Origin: Carboxydocella thermautotrophica
Lineage (GTDB): Bacteria > Bacillota > GCA-003054495 > Carboxydocellales > Carboxydocellaceae
Assembly (NCBI GenBank): GCA_003054495.1
Contig: CP028514.1
Coordinates: 1,465,501-1,529,500 of the forward strand
DNA: 64,000 nucleotides
Reading direction: 5' to 3'
A program made the position numbers and the translations under genes. The notes below the pieces were generated by a model. The model saw nothing but the letters and a program-made list of their open reading frames with translations. It did no database searches and was not told the DNA's origin. Positions 1 through 8,101 of the stretch are shown piece by piece; within the stretch, counting starts at the first letter, position 1, and the number at the start of each line of letters is the position of its first letter.

Positions 1-966
1 GGTCAAATTACAGGCTCTAAATATACTTTTGATACAATTATAGGCAATAATGAGGAATTGAGAAAAGTAATAAATATAGCAAAAAAAGCTGCCCTGAGTA
101 ATTCTACAATTTTATTGTTAGGAGAAAGCGGAACTGGTAAAGAGTTATTCGCTCACGCTATCCATCAATATAGTCTTCGGAGAGACAAACCCTTTATTAA
201 AGTCAACTGTGCTGCTATACCAGATAGCTTGCTGGAAAGTGAGTTTTTTGGCCACGAAAAAGGAGCTTTTACCGGTGCAGTTAAGACAAAACTGGGTAAA
301 TTTGAACTGGCTAATGGAGGAACAATTTTTCTAGATGAAATTGGTGATATGAATTTATATTTGCAAGCGAAACTCTTAAGAGTTATACAGGAAATGGAAT
401 TCGAAAGAGTTGGTGGCACTCAAACTATCCAGGTTGATGTTAGAATAATTGCAGCAACCAATCGAGATTTAAAGGAACTGGTTCGCAAAGGTACCTTTCG
501 GGAAGATCTTTATTATCGCCTGAATGTAGTGGAAATAACTATTCCGCCATTACGCCAAAGAAAAGATGATATCATCCTGATTGCAAATTCATTAATAGTC
601 AAGTTTAACCGTAAGCTGGGCAAAAAAATAAAAGGCCTTTCTAAACAGGCAGAGATAATCCTGGAATCCTATGATTGGCCTGGAAATGTACGGGAACTTG
701 AAAACGTGATTGAACGGGCCATGGTAATAGCTGATGAAGATTTAATTACTCCCAAACATCTCGTCCAGTACTTAGAACCTGTTTCTACCACTGCAACTCT
801 GCCAATTGTTGAAGATCTTATACCTTTTGATGAAATGGAGAAAATACTGTTAAAGAAAGCCTTAGAGCGATTTGGTAATTCAGTTGAGGGCAAAAAAATG
901 GCGGCAAAAGCCTTAAATATTTCTTTAGCTACCTTATATAACAAATTGAAAAAATACCAGTTATAA
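1..966 (+). CDS. sigma-54-dependent transcriptional activator (5' end outside window)
   Basis: The reading frame is open from the first base, so the N-terminal sensory part lies outside the window. What is visible is a complete AAA+ sigma-54 interaction domain: Walker A GESGTGKE, the sigma-54-contacting GAFTGA loop, Walker B GGTIFLDEIGD and the arginine-finger region, followed by a Fis-type helix-turn-helix ending ALNISLATLYNKLKKYQL. Such proteins hydrolyse ATP to open sigma-54 promoters. The next operon has a sigma-54 promoter about 110 bases after the stop, so the fumarase/malic enzyme operon is the obvious target (inference). The signal cannot be known from this fragment. Confidence 0.95.
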   Translation, partial: GQITGSKYTFDTIIGNNEELRKVINIAKKAALSNSTILLLGESGTGKELFAHAIHQYSLRRDKPFIKVNCAAIPDSLLESEFFGHEKGAFTGAVKTKLGKFELANGGTIFLDEIGDMNLYLQAKLLRVIQEMEFERVGGTQTIQVDVRIIAATNRDLKELVRKGTFREDLYYRLNVVEITIPPLRQRKDDIILIANSLIVKFNRKLGKKIKGLSKQAEIILESYDWPGNVRELENVIERAMVIADEDLITPKHLVQYLEPVSTTATLPIVEDLIPFDEMEKILLKKALERFGNSVEGKKMAAKALNISLATLYNKLKKYQL

Positions 967-993
967 CCCGTATATGCGGGTTTTCTTCTTTTT
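965..993 (+). terminator. intrinsic terminator of the sigma-54 activator gene
   Basis: A 6-bp stem (AACCCG / CGGGTT) with a 6-base loop overlaps the stop codon and runs into a T-rich tail (TTTCTTCTTTTT). It separates the regulator from the fumarase operon. Confidence 0.75.
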
Positions 994-1046
994 AAAATTT
1001 AAAAAAGATCAAACCCGTAATTTTCTTTATTTTAGAACAAAATGTG

Positions 1047-1063
1047 TGTTGTATACGTCAACA
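1047..1063. promoter_or_regulatory. possible upstream activator site
   Basis: The inverted repeat TGTTG-TATACGT-CAACA lies just upstream of the sigma-54 promoter and could bind the Fis-type domain of the neighbouring activator. The arms are only 5 bp and the site is closer to the promoter than most enhancer sites, so this is tentative. Confidence 0.35.
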
Positions 1064-1078
1064 AATTTATTTTGCAAT

Positions 1079-1094
1079 TGGCATCATTTTTGCA
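1079..1094 (+). promoter_or_regulatory. sigma-54 (-24/-12) promoter of the fumarase operon
   Basis: TGGCATCATTTTTGCA matches the consensus TGGCACG-N4-TTGCW at the invariant GG and GC, with exactly 10 bases between them. It lies about 38 bases before the fumarase alpha start and directly downstream of a sigma-54 activator gene. Confidence 0.8.
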
Positions 1095-1131
1095 ATAAAC
1101 AAAAAGAAAACAAAAGGAGGTAAAATCCTAA

Positions 1132-1980
1132 ATGACAATCAGAGAAATCCATGTGGATGAAATTAGGCTTGCAGTAGCAAACCTGGTAAAAGAGGCAAAT
1201 TATTTTTTGCCTGAGGATGTAGAGAATGCCATAAAAAAAGCTACAGAAACAGAACAATCTCCAAACGGAAAAGAAATCTTGAATTTATTATTACAAAATG
1301 CACAGATTGCACGAGAAGAACAAATGCCTATCTGTCAGGATACCGGATTTGCTGTTATCTTTGTAGAGTTAGGTCAGGATGTTCATATCACAGGTGGTGA
1401 CCTGATTACTGCCATCAATGAAGGAGTAAGATCGGGATATGTTGAAGGTTATCTACGGAAATCTATAGTCGGTCATCCTCTTGAACGGGTTAATACTAAA
1501 GATAACACTCCGGCAGTCATCCATCTTGAGATTGTACCAGGAAGCCAGCTTAAAATAGTGGTCGCTCCTAAGGGTGGCGGTAGTGAAAACATGAGTGCCT
1601 TAAAGATGTTAAAACCAGCAGATGGTATAACTGGAGTAAAGAAATTTGTCCTGGAAACTGTAAAAAATGCAGGTCCAAATCCTTGCCCTCCGATTATTGT
1701 CGGAGTTGGAATTGGTGGCACCTTTGAAAAATGCGCCTTATTGGCCAAAAAAGCTTTATTGAGACCTGTTGGTAGCAAAAACCCCGATAAAATTGCCGCA
1801 GAATTAGAAGAACAATTATTACAGGAAATTAACTCAAGTGGCATTGGTCCACAGGGACTGGGGGGCAAAATTACTGCTCTAGCAGTTCATATCGAACTAT
1901 ATGCTGCCCATATTGCTAGTTTACCGGTAGCAGTTAATATTAACTGTCATGCTGCCCGCCATAAAGAAATTGTTCTATGA
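1132..1980 (+). CDS. class I fumarate hydratase, alpha subunit
   Basis: This is the N-terminal half of the two-subunit, [4Fe-4S]-dependent fumarase, which interconverts fumarate and malate. Three cysteines in the expected contexts (PICQDTG, NPCPPI, EKCALL) are the likely cluster ligands. The length of 282 residues and the ending HAARHKEIVL are normal for a complete alpha subunit. The start has a strong AAAGGAGG site. The beta gene should follow directly, but an IS110-family element of about 1.7 kb now separates them. It is transcribed from the sigma-54 promoter just upstream. The enzyme class is oxygen sensitive, which fits an anaerobe. Confidence 0.95.
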   Translation: MTIREIHVDEIRLAVANLVKEANYFLPEDVENAIKKATETEQSPNGKEILNLLLQNAQIAREEQMPICQDTGFAVIFVELGQDVHITGGDLITAINEGVRSGYVEGYLRKSIVGHPLERVNTKDNTPAVIHLEIVPGSQLKIVVAPKGGGSENMSALKMLKPADGITGVKKFVLETVKNAGPNPCPPIIVGVGIGGTFEKCALLAKKALLRPVGSKNPDKIAAELEEQLLQEINSSGIGPQGLGGKITALAVHIELYAAHIASLPVAVNINCHAARHKEIVL

Positions 1981-2118
1981 GACCTACGGTAATATGTCAA
2001 GACCATAAGGTCAATATTTTCTAGTTTAGTTTTTTAAAAAAGGCAACAAAAAACCACCCTGTTTCCTAATATATTTGGAAACAAGTTACAAAAATGTAAA
2101 ACAGATTTTGGGTTGTCC

Positions 2119-3363
2119 TTAGTTTGAATCCCTCCTTTGCCCCTGGGGCATGTAAAGTTGGTTGCTGCGCAGCAGAGCATCAACCATACGCACTAACTTG
2201 CGTGCTGTGAGAACCAAGGCGCGGCGATGATGATGGGTTTTGCTTTCCCGGTACTTTCGGGCATAGAAATCCCGATATTCAGGCTCATGTTGCCGAACCA
2301 GATTGGCCGCTTGTACAAAGTAATAGCGCAAATAAGCATTACCCGTCCTGGTTAGCGGCGTTTCATCTGCTTCAAATTCACCTGATTGATGGCTACGCCA
2401 GGTTAAACCGGCGAATTTCGCCAATGCTGAATCGTTATTAAAACGGTGAATATTACCGATTTCAGCAATTAAACCTGCACACATTACAGGACCAAGACCT
2501 GGGACAGAATCAAGCGTGTGCTTAAAGTTAGCCAATTCCCTGGCAATGGCTTTATCAATGGTTTTGACCTGCTTTTCCAGGCATCTAATGGTTTCAAGGC
2601 TTGTAGCCAGGATCAAGTTAACCGGTTCCAGAAGATCTCCCCTTAACCTGTGAGCATTACGAGCAGCCTTTTTAAGCGCTTCAGCAGTAGCTTTGGGATC
2701 TGAAAAGTGCTTGTTACCTTTCTCCATCAGAAAATCAATTAAATCCTCAAGCGGTCGAGCCGCAATTTCTTCAGGAGAAAGGAACTCGGTTAAAATTGCC
2801 TCTGAAGTTGCGCCAAACAGGTTACTGAAGACCTCATTTTGTTGCAGGGTATTAAACTTGAGAAAAAGATTAGTGAGAAAATAGTTTTTCTCCCTGCTAA
2901 TAGTCTGCATCAGATGATAACGGAACCTGGTTAACCGCTGTAAAGGGAGATAACGAAAATCGACCTGGCTATTTTCCGGGAGACGGCCAAAACGAATCCG
3001 GTCAGCAATTACCCAGGCATCTGTCCAGTCATTCTTGGGAAGGTCAGGATAAGCCTTTTTAAAATTAGCTACTACTTTAGGATTAAAGGAATATACCTGA
3101 CAGTTATAAGGAGTTAGCCGGGTGTCAGAGGTTAACCCCATTTGCAGATGCCAGCTATACACTGAAGTTGCTTCCAACCCGACCATAACACAGCCTATAT
3201 CATTAGCCTGGCAAATTTCGAGGATAAGTTGAACCAGAGATTCCATGCCCGGATTATCATTTGAGAAACGCTGGCGTTTAGTGATTGTTTCTCCCAGGTG
3301 GTCCATAAATTGAACCTTAAAATCTTTCATACTGACATCAATGCCGACAAAAAGGTTTCTCAC
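2119..3363 (-). CDS. IS110-family transposase (DEDD recombinase)
   Basis: A 414-residue protein with the two family domains: an N-terminal RuvC-like DEDD domain (GIDVS near residue 9, GLEATS near 62-68, NDWTDAWVIAD near 130) and a C-terminal Transposase_20 domain (SVPGLGPVMCAGLIAEIG, then FAGLTWRSHQSG with candidate nucleophile Ser324 or Ser327). All parts appear intact, so the enzyme may be active. In this family the recombinase works with a structured RNA encoded in the element's non-coding end. It reads opposite to the fumarase operon it interrupts. Confidence 0.95.
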   Translation of the reverse strand: MRNLFVGIDVSMKDFKVQFMDHLGETITKRQRFSNDNPGMESLVQLILEICQANDIGCVMVGLEATSVYSWHLQMGLTSDTRLTPYNCQVYSFNPKVVANFKKAYPDLPKNDWTDAWVIADRIRFGRLPENSQVDFRYLPLQRLTRFRYHLMQTISREKNYFLTNLFLKFNTLQQNEVFSNLFGATSEAILTEFLSPEEIAARPLEDLIDFLMEKGNKHFSDPKATAEALKKAARNAHRLRGDLLEPVNLILATSLETIRCLEKQVKTIDKAIARELANFKHTLDSVPGLGPVMCAGLIAEIGNIHRFNNDSALAKFAGLTWRSHQSGEFEADETPLTRTGNAYLRYYFVQAANLVRQHEPEYRDFYARKYRESKTHHHRRALVLTARKLVRMVDALLRSNQLYMPQGQRRDSN

Positions 3364-3389
3364 AGTATCACCTCGCTTTCATAAAGAAA

Positions 3390-3560
3390 GTATAATGAAA
3401 ATTGCTGCTGGGACCCAGGCATCATGGCCGGTCAGCAACCTCGCCGGGAATGAGCACTAAACCTAAAGAACCTGCTTCCGTCCGTTCTGCTGCACACGGG
3501 CGGGGAAACAATAGGTCTGTGCAACCTACGCGTAAAAAGTGCAGACCATGAGCTGGGGGT
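3390..3560 (-). ncRNA. candidate IS110 bridge RNA region
   Basis: The long gene-free stretch upstream of the transposase holds two nested fold-backs on the transposase strand. One is closed by CTGCAC (3490-3495) and GTGCAG (3539-3544) and contains an inner TAGGT/ACCTA hairpin. The other is closed by TTGCTG (3402-3407) and CAGCAA (3433-3438). Two stem-loops just upstream of the transposase are what is expected of an IS110-group bridge RNA. The exact ends and the guide loops are not determined. Confidence 0.45.
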
Positions 3561-3759
3561 CACTCTTTTCAAAAGGTCAAGCCTCAAGGAGGACGAATAC
3601 CTACCCAGAAAGCAATCTCACGATTACATTGTGCCTGGAACAGCAGCAAAATGGAAGTCTAATTTCCAGTTTTTAAAGAACAAATTTGGTACAAAAAATG
3701 AACGGTTAATATTACCGTTCAGGTTAAATCTCTAAATATATGATACGAGGAGGTAAATT

Positions 3760-4314
3760 ATGGCTGAGATTATAATTACACCACCACTTACCGACGAAAT
3801 GGTTGAAAGCCTGAAAGCAGGTCAACAAGTATTAATTACAGGTTATATCTATACCGCGCGGGACGCAGCTCACAAAAAGTTGGTTGAATTAATCGATAAA
3901 AACGAACCCCTGCCCATCGAGCTGAAAGGTCAGATTATTTATTATGTCGGTCCTACACCTGCAAAACCCGGACAGGTAATCGGATCTGCTGGGCCTACTA
4001 CCAGTGGAAGAATGGACGCTTATACACCAAAACTCCTTGAAAAGGGTCTGAAAGGCATGATCGGCAAAGGACTCAGGTCCTCTGCCGTGAAAGAGTCAAT
4101 TATCAAAAATAAAGCGGTATATTTTGCTGCCATTGGGGGCGCAGGAGCCTTGCTGGCAAAATGCATTAAAAAAGCGGAAGTAATAGCTTATCCTGAACTG
4201 GGGGCTGAGGCAATTTATTCTCTTTATGTAGAAAACTTTCCTGTAATCGTCGTTAATGACTGCTATGGTAGTGACCTTTATGAATTAGGAAAAGAAAAAT
4301 ATGCAACAAGCTAA
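3760..4314 (+). CDS. class I fumarate hydratase, beta subunit
   Basis: The 184-residue C-terminal partner of the class I fumarase, with family sequence such as GQIIYYVGPTPAKPGQ and GPTTSGRMDAYTP. It completes the active site formed with the alpha subunit. The start follows a GAGGAGG site. It lies 14 bases before the malic enzyme gene, so the two are co-transcribed. The IS110 element separates it from the alpha gene and the operon promoter; a weak -35/-10-like pair (TTTGGT at 3685, TAATAT at 3707) near the element edge could supply some expression, which is inference. Confidence 0.93.
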   Translation: MAEIIITPPLTDEMVESLKAGQQVLITGYIYTARDAAHKKLVELIDKNEPLPIELKGQIIYYVGPTPAKPGQVIGSAGPTTSGRMDAYTPKLLEKGLKGMIGKGLRSSAVKESIIKNKAVYFAAIGGAGALLAKCIKKAEVIAYPELGAEAIYSLYVENFPVIVVNDCYGSDLYELGKEKYATS

Positions 4315-4328
4315 AGGAGGCATAATTC

Positions 4329-5570
4329 ATGAACATCTATGAAAAAGCATTAGAGTTGCACCGTAAACACATAGGAAAGATTGAAGTTATTTCTAAAGTG
4401 CCAGTCAATAATGCTGAAGAGCTGAGCCTGGCTTATTCACCCGGTGTAGCAGAACCATGTCGCGAAATCAGTAAAGAACCGGAGAAGATCTATGAATATA
4501 CTGCTAAAGGCAATCTAGTTGCAGTAGTTTCCGACGGGACCGCAGTGTTAGGTTTGGGAGATATTGGGCCTCTTGGAGCAATGCCTGTAATGGAAGGAAA
4601 AGCTGTATTGTTTAAAGAATTTGCCGGCGTAGATGCTTTCCCAATTTGTTTAAATACCAAGGACCCTGATAAAATCGTGGAAACAGTAAAATTACTGGAA
4701 CCTACTTTCGGTGGAGTAAATCTGGAGGATATCGCAGCTCCAAATTGCTTTATCATAGAAGAACGGCTAAAAAAGGAAACAAACATTCCTATTTTCCACG
4801 ATGACCAGCATGGTACAGCCATTGTAGCAGCTGCCGCGATTATCAATGCATTAAAAGTTGTAAATAAAAAGATTGAAGAAATAAAACTAGTAGTCAATGG
4901 TGCCGGTGCCTCTGCCATCGCTTGTACTAAACTGTTAATGAGTTTAGGTGTGAAGAATATTATTATGTGCGACAGTAAAGGTCCCATTTACAAAGGTAGA
5001 AAAGAGGGGATGAATCCCTATAAAGAGGCCATAGCTGAAAAGACCAATCAGGAAATGGTGACAACGTCCCTCCGTGATGCTTTAAAAGGCGCAGATGTCT
5101 TTATGGGCCTTTCCAAAGCAAAACAGGTTGATGTAGAGATGGTAAAATCCATGGCCCCCAATCCGATTATCCTGGCAATGGCTAACCCCGAGCCTGAAAT
5201 CATGCCGGAACTGGCCAAAGCCGCAGGAGCAGCAGTGATAGGAACTGGCCGTTCTGACTATCCTAACCAGGTGAACAATGTTCTGGCATTTCCTGGTATC
5301 TTCCGCGGAGCATTAGATGTGCGGGCAACAGATATTAATGAAGAAATGAAGCTAGCTGCTGCTTATGCTATAGCTAATCTGATTGCTGAAGCTGAGCTTT
5401 CACCTGAATATATTATACCTAAACCTTTTGATCCCAGAGTTGCACCTGCAGTAGCTGCTGCTGTTGCCCAAGCCGCTATGCAGTCAGGTGTTGCAAGAAT
5501 AACTGTAGATCCTCAACAAGTAGCAGAAAACTGCAAAATGCTAGTTGAAAAAATAAAGAATCGAAAATAA
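4329..5570 (+). CDS. NAD(P)-dependent malic enzyme
   Basis: A 413-residue malic enzyme of the short bacterial type, converting malate to pyruvate and CO2. Visible landmarks are the N-terminal SLAYSPGVAEPC, the metal-binding FHDDQHGTA, the Rossmann motif NGAGASAIA and the late ANPEPEI segment. It follows the fumarase beta gene with an AAAGGAGG site, giving a fumarate-malate-pyruvate module. A clear terminator ends the operon. NAD against NADP preference cannot be read with confidence. Confidence 0.94.
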   Translation: MNIYEKALELHRKHIGKIEVISKVPVNNAEELSLAYSPGVAEPCREISKEPEKIYEYTAKGNLVAVVSDGTAVLGLGDIGPLGAMPVMEGKAVLFKEFAGVDAFPICLNTKDPDKIVETVKLLEPTFGGVNLEDIAAPNCFIIEERLKKETNIPIFHDDQHGTAIVAAAAIINALKVVNKKIEEIKLVVNGAGASAIACTKLLMSLGVKNIIMCDSKGPIYKGRKEGMNPYKEAIAEKTNQEMVTTSLRDALKGADVFMGLSKAKQVDVEMVKSMAPNPIILAMANPEPEIMPELAKAAGAAVIGTGRSDYPNQVNNVLAFPGIFRGALDVRATDINEEMKLAAAYAIANLIAEAELSPEYIIPKPFDPRVAPAVAAAVAQAAMQSGVARITVDPQQVAENCKMLVEKIKNRK

Positions 5571-5574
5571 GTAA

Positions 5575-5605
5575 AACAGGGGAAATACCCCTGTTCTTAT
5601 TTTTT
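5575..5605. terminator. bidirectional terminator between malic enzyme and LysM genes
   Basis: AACAGGGG / CCCCTGTT stem with a 5-base loop and a CTTATTTTTT tail on the plus strand. It sits between two converging genes and can serve both. Confidence 0.85.
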
Positions 5606-6406
5606 CCTGATTTTAAGTTGAGTACCAATACTAACTTTAGCAGGATTTATGATTTGATTGTCCTGCATTATCTGAACAAATTCAAATCCAGAGCCATAAA
5701 ACTTCTTGCTAATTTCCCATAAGGAATCACCACTTTTTACTGTGTATAAAAAATATTCTGGTTGAATTTCAGATTGAATAGTTTTAGATTCCTGTTCCTG
5801 TTTTATTTCTGAACTGTTAGCCTTTTTTTCTATAGGAAAAGGATCCCCAATTTCTTCTTTATTAATTTCTTCTCCTGGCAATGAAACAGGCCTTTCTGTG
5901 ACCGGTTGTTCTATTTTTCGCATAACTGGGTATAAAAAGGCAAAAATTATAGTAAAGAAAAGAGCAACCATTAATAAATACTTGTAATAAAAGGCAAAAT
6001 TACTATCTTCAGGTGAATGGCTCAATGGAACAGGGCCTTGCCTGTGCGGTTTACTGTTAACTTGATTGATTTGTTGTGTTAGGGTATAATTTCCATCTTC
6101 TTTTAAAGAAAGTACAATCACAGTTGGAACATTTATGTATTTAGTAATATCAACAGCCTCATATTCTGAGCCAGATAATTTTACCCAGCCCAAGACTTCC
6201 ACCTTATTTTCATGACTGAAGGCTAAAATTTTTTTCCATTCTTCAGCCGGAATCATGGCTTGTCCATGAATTGTCGACTTTAGCTCTGCCCACAAATAAT
6301 TAGTAACACGTTTAGCATGTAAATCACCAAAAAGAATCGCAATACCTTTATTTTCCCGGTATAAATTTTTTAAATCAATATCAATAGTCCATTCAATTAA
6401 AGCCAT
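5597..6406 (-). CDS. membrane protein with N-terminal MPN-like region and C-terminal LysM domain
   Basis: A 269-residue protein with three parts. Residues 1-115 resemble an MPN/JAB fold in pattern (AILFGDL near 23, VEVLGWVKLSGS near 69-80, then AVDI), but the catalytic JAMM His-x-His is absent. One membrane segment follows at about 142-162, then a charged linker, then a clear LysM peptidoglycan-binding module at 221-269 (YTVKSGDSLWEISKKFYG). The likely topology is a cytoplasmic N-terminus with the LysM outside. It starts at an ATG behind GGAGG and is divergent from the HEPN gene. The LysM call is firm; the MPN call is a pattern reading only. Confidence 0.75.
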   Translation of the reverse strand: MALIEWTIDIDLKNLYRENKGIAILFGDLHAKRVTNYLWAELKSTIHGQAMIPAEEWKKILAFSHENKVEVLGWVKLSGSEYEAVDITKYINVPTVIVLSLKEDGNYTLTQQINQVNSKPHRQGPVPLSHSPEDSNFAFYYKYLLMVALFFTIIFAFLYPVMRKIEQPVTERPVSLPGEEINKEEIGDPFPIEKKANSSEIKQEQESKTIQSEIQPEYFLYTVKSGDSLWEISKKFYGSGFEFVQIMQDNQIINPAKVSIGTQLKIRKK

Positions 6407-6434
6407 AAAAATACCTCCAAAGGAAGGGGTTTTG

Positions 6435-7649
6435 ATGACTCGGCAATTCTGGCCAATCAGTAATTGTATAATATCAGTGGAAGATAAACAGTTAAATTAT
6501 CCCGTTGATGTGTTTCAAGCCTATTACTATAAGGCTGCCCCCAAATACATAGTAGGGATTATCGATAAATGGATTAAAGGCAAGGATCTAACAGAAAAAG
6601 ACTATTATCTGTTAATAAAAAAACTCTTTAGTTTCAAGCCCAGAAAAAATACATTGTCTGCTAACAGTATAGAGAACCTATGTGGCGTTTATTGGGCTAA
6701 TGGTTGGATGATAATTGAGGAAAAAAAATACGAAATTGAAAAACTCTTTATCAGATACTGTCTGGGAAAAATACTGGATGAACATACCTGTCCCTTAATA
6801 AATAAATATTTTCCCCAGCTAAACTTTAACTGGGAGCTATACCCATTACCAGAAGGCGAAGAGCGAAAACTATTATTACAGATAAAGATCGCTTTCATGT
6901 TCTCTCTTTACAATTATATCAACTATTATGAATCTAAACCAGACAGAATAGGGGGATTCCTTAACTATTTTTTACATGAGATGGAAAAAAGGCTGGTTTT
7001 TATCAACCAAATTTGGCTTAAACATGGAGAAAGTATCGAATATATACCGATTTTTGAAGATGATTTCAGGCATTTCTCATTAGAACAAGAACAATTTATA
7101 TCTAATGTTATTTCTAATATCTTCATTAATGAATCAACTTCGAGCCAATTAAATAAGATCATCGAAGAAGCCCTAATACAGCAAGCCAAAATGGCGATTG
7201 AAAAGCAAGAGCCTCTAAACCTTCAACCATTAATTATAAAAGTTGTTAGCTTGCAGAAAAGTAAAGAATTTTTGCAAACAGCCTTGCTCTGCTATGAACA
7301 TGGATATTATAATTCAACTGTGAACAGGTGTTATTACGCTATGTTGCGCTGCGCTAGAGCTTTATTATCAACTATAGGTCACGTCAAGCCCTGGAAAGGG
7401 AAAAGCCTGCGTTCCATGGAGTCCCATGAAGAAATAATTGAAATGATCGAGCTTAAATTAATTAAAGAAAGAAATTTACTTCCTGAAAGCAGCTTACAGG
7501 ATTTTAAAAAAGTTCTTTTTTGGCGTATGCTAGCTGATTATGCTGAAGAAGAAGTGAAAAGTACCCAGGCTTTTAATATGTATAAAAAAGCCAGCAAGTT
7601 TTATAAAGATTGCCTAAATGCTATTGCAAAAATCGGAGGTATTAATTAA
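6435..7649 (+). CDS. protein with C-terminal HEPN domain, otherwise unknown
   Basis: A 404-residue, mostly helical protein. The last ~130 residues fit a HEPN domain: a first helix with SKEFLQTALLCYEHGYY, the typical NRCYYAMLRCARALLSTIGH, and a late RMLADYAEEE helix. No clear Rx4-6H ribonuclease motif is seen, so a binding rather than RNase role is possible. The first ~270 residues are not recognised. ATG is preferred over the TTG one codon earlier because of spacing from AGGAAGGGG. The stop overlaps the next start (TAATG), so the two genes are translationally coupled. Confidence 0.65.
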   Translation: MTRQFWPISNCIISVEDKQLNYPVDVFQAYYYKAAPKYIVGIIDKWIKGKDLTEKDYYLLIKKLFSFKPRKNTLSANSIENLCGVYWANGWMIIEEKKYEIEKLFIRYCLGKILDEHTCPLINKYFPQLNFNWELYPLPEGEERKLLLQIKIAFMFSLYNYINYYESKPDRIGGFLNYFLHEMEKRLVFINQIWLKHGESIEYIPIFEDDFRHFSLEQEQFISNVISNIFINESTSSQLNKIIEEALIQQAKMAIEKQEPLNLQPLIIKVVSLQKSKEFLQTALLCYEHGYYNSTVNRCYYAMLRCARALLSTIGHVKPWKGKSLRSMESHEEIIEMIELKLIKERNLLPESSLQDFKKVLFWRMLADYAEEEVKSTQAFNMYKKASKFYKDCLNAIAKIGGIN

Positions 7650-8101
7650 TGTTATTATATTTTCTCATTAATAGACCCTGTGAGTTGAAGCTTGTTTTAG
7701 GGGATCATTTTTTCGAAGTCGCCCGAACTAAACCTGAATTTATAGATGAATGGGAAAGCTATTGTCAAGAATGCGGAGCTAATTTTTCCTATTGTACTGC
7801 TGGATGCTGTGGATGGATTAAAAATAGTATCGATTGTCGAAGATTAATAAAACTAGTTACGGATATGCGTAAACCTCAGCTGCTATGGGAGATTTTTAAC
7901 TTTTACGAACAAGAGATTAATCCAGAACTTTTTTGGGATATAGTTTTACCCTATACAACCAGTGATAATGTTTTATCAGTTTTGGCTGATTTCTGGCAGC
8001 TAGCCAAGGAAAAAAATTTATTGCCGTTAGAATGGCATGCACTTGCCCAAGCCTTTCAAACGGCAACAGTATTAAACGAAGAGATTATTGTTTTTCGCTA
8101 A
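7649..8101 (+). CDS. unknown 150-residue protein coupled to the HEPN gene
   Basis: I do not recognise the family. The gene starts in a TAATG overlap with the HEPN-domain gene, with GGAGGT upstream, so it is very likely real and made together with it. It has a Cys-rich middle (ECGANFSYCTAGCCGW, near residues 46-61) that could bind a metal, and a helical C-terminal half rich in Trp and Leu. No signal peptide or membrane span is seen. Its 3' end overlaps the 3' end of the converging recombinase gene by 17 bases. Confidence 0.6.
   Translation: MLLYFLINRPCELKLVLGDHFFEVARTKPEFIDEWESYCQECGANFSYCTAGCCGWIKNSIDCRRLIKLVTDMRKPQLLWEIFNFYEQEINPELFWDIVLPYTTSDNVLSVLADFWQLAKEKNLLPLEWHALAQAFQTATVLNEEIIVFR

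Larger units (their letters stand above)
1982..3724 (-). mobile_element. IS110-family insertion sequence between the fumarase subunit genes
   Basis: The element carries one transposase gene on the minus strand, a long non-coding stretch upstream of it and a short one downstream, the usual IS110-group layout. The limits given are inferred from a candidate imperfect inverted repeat: ACCTACGGTAATAT at the left, and the same sequence with two extra bases, inverted, at the right. IS110 elements often lack clear terminal repeats, so the true ends may differ by tens of bases. Insertion was between two co-transcribed genes, not inside either. Confidence 0.75.
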
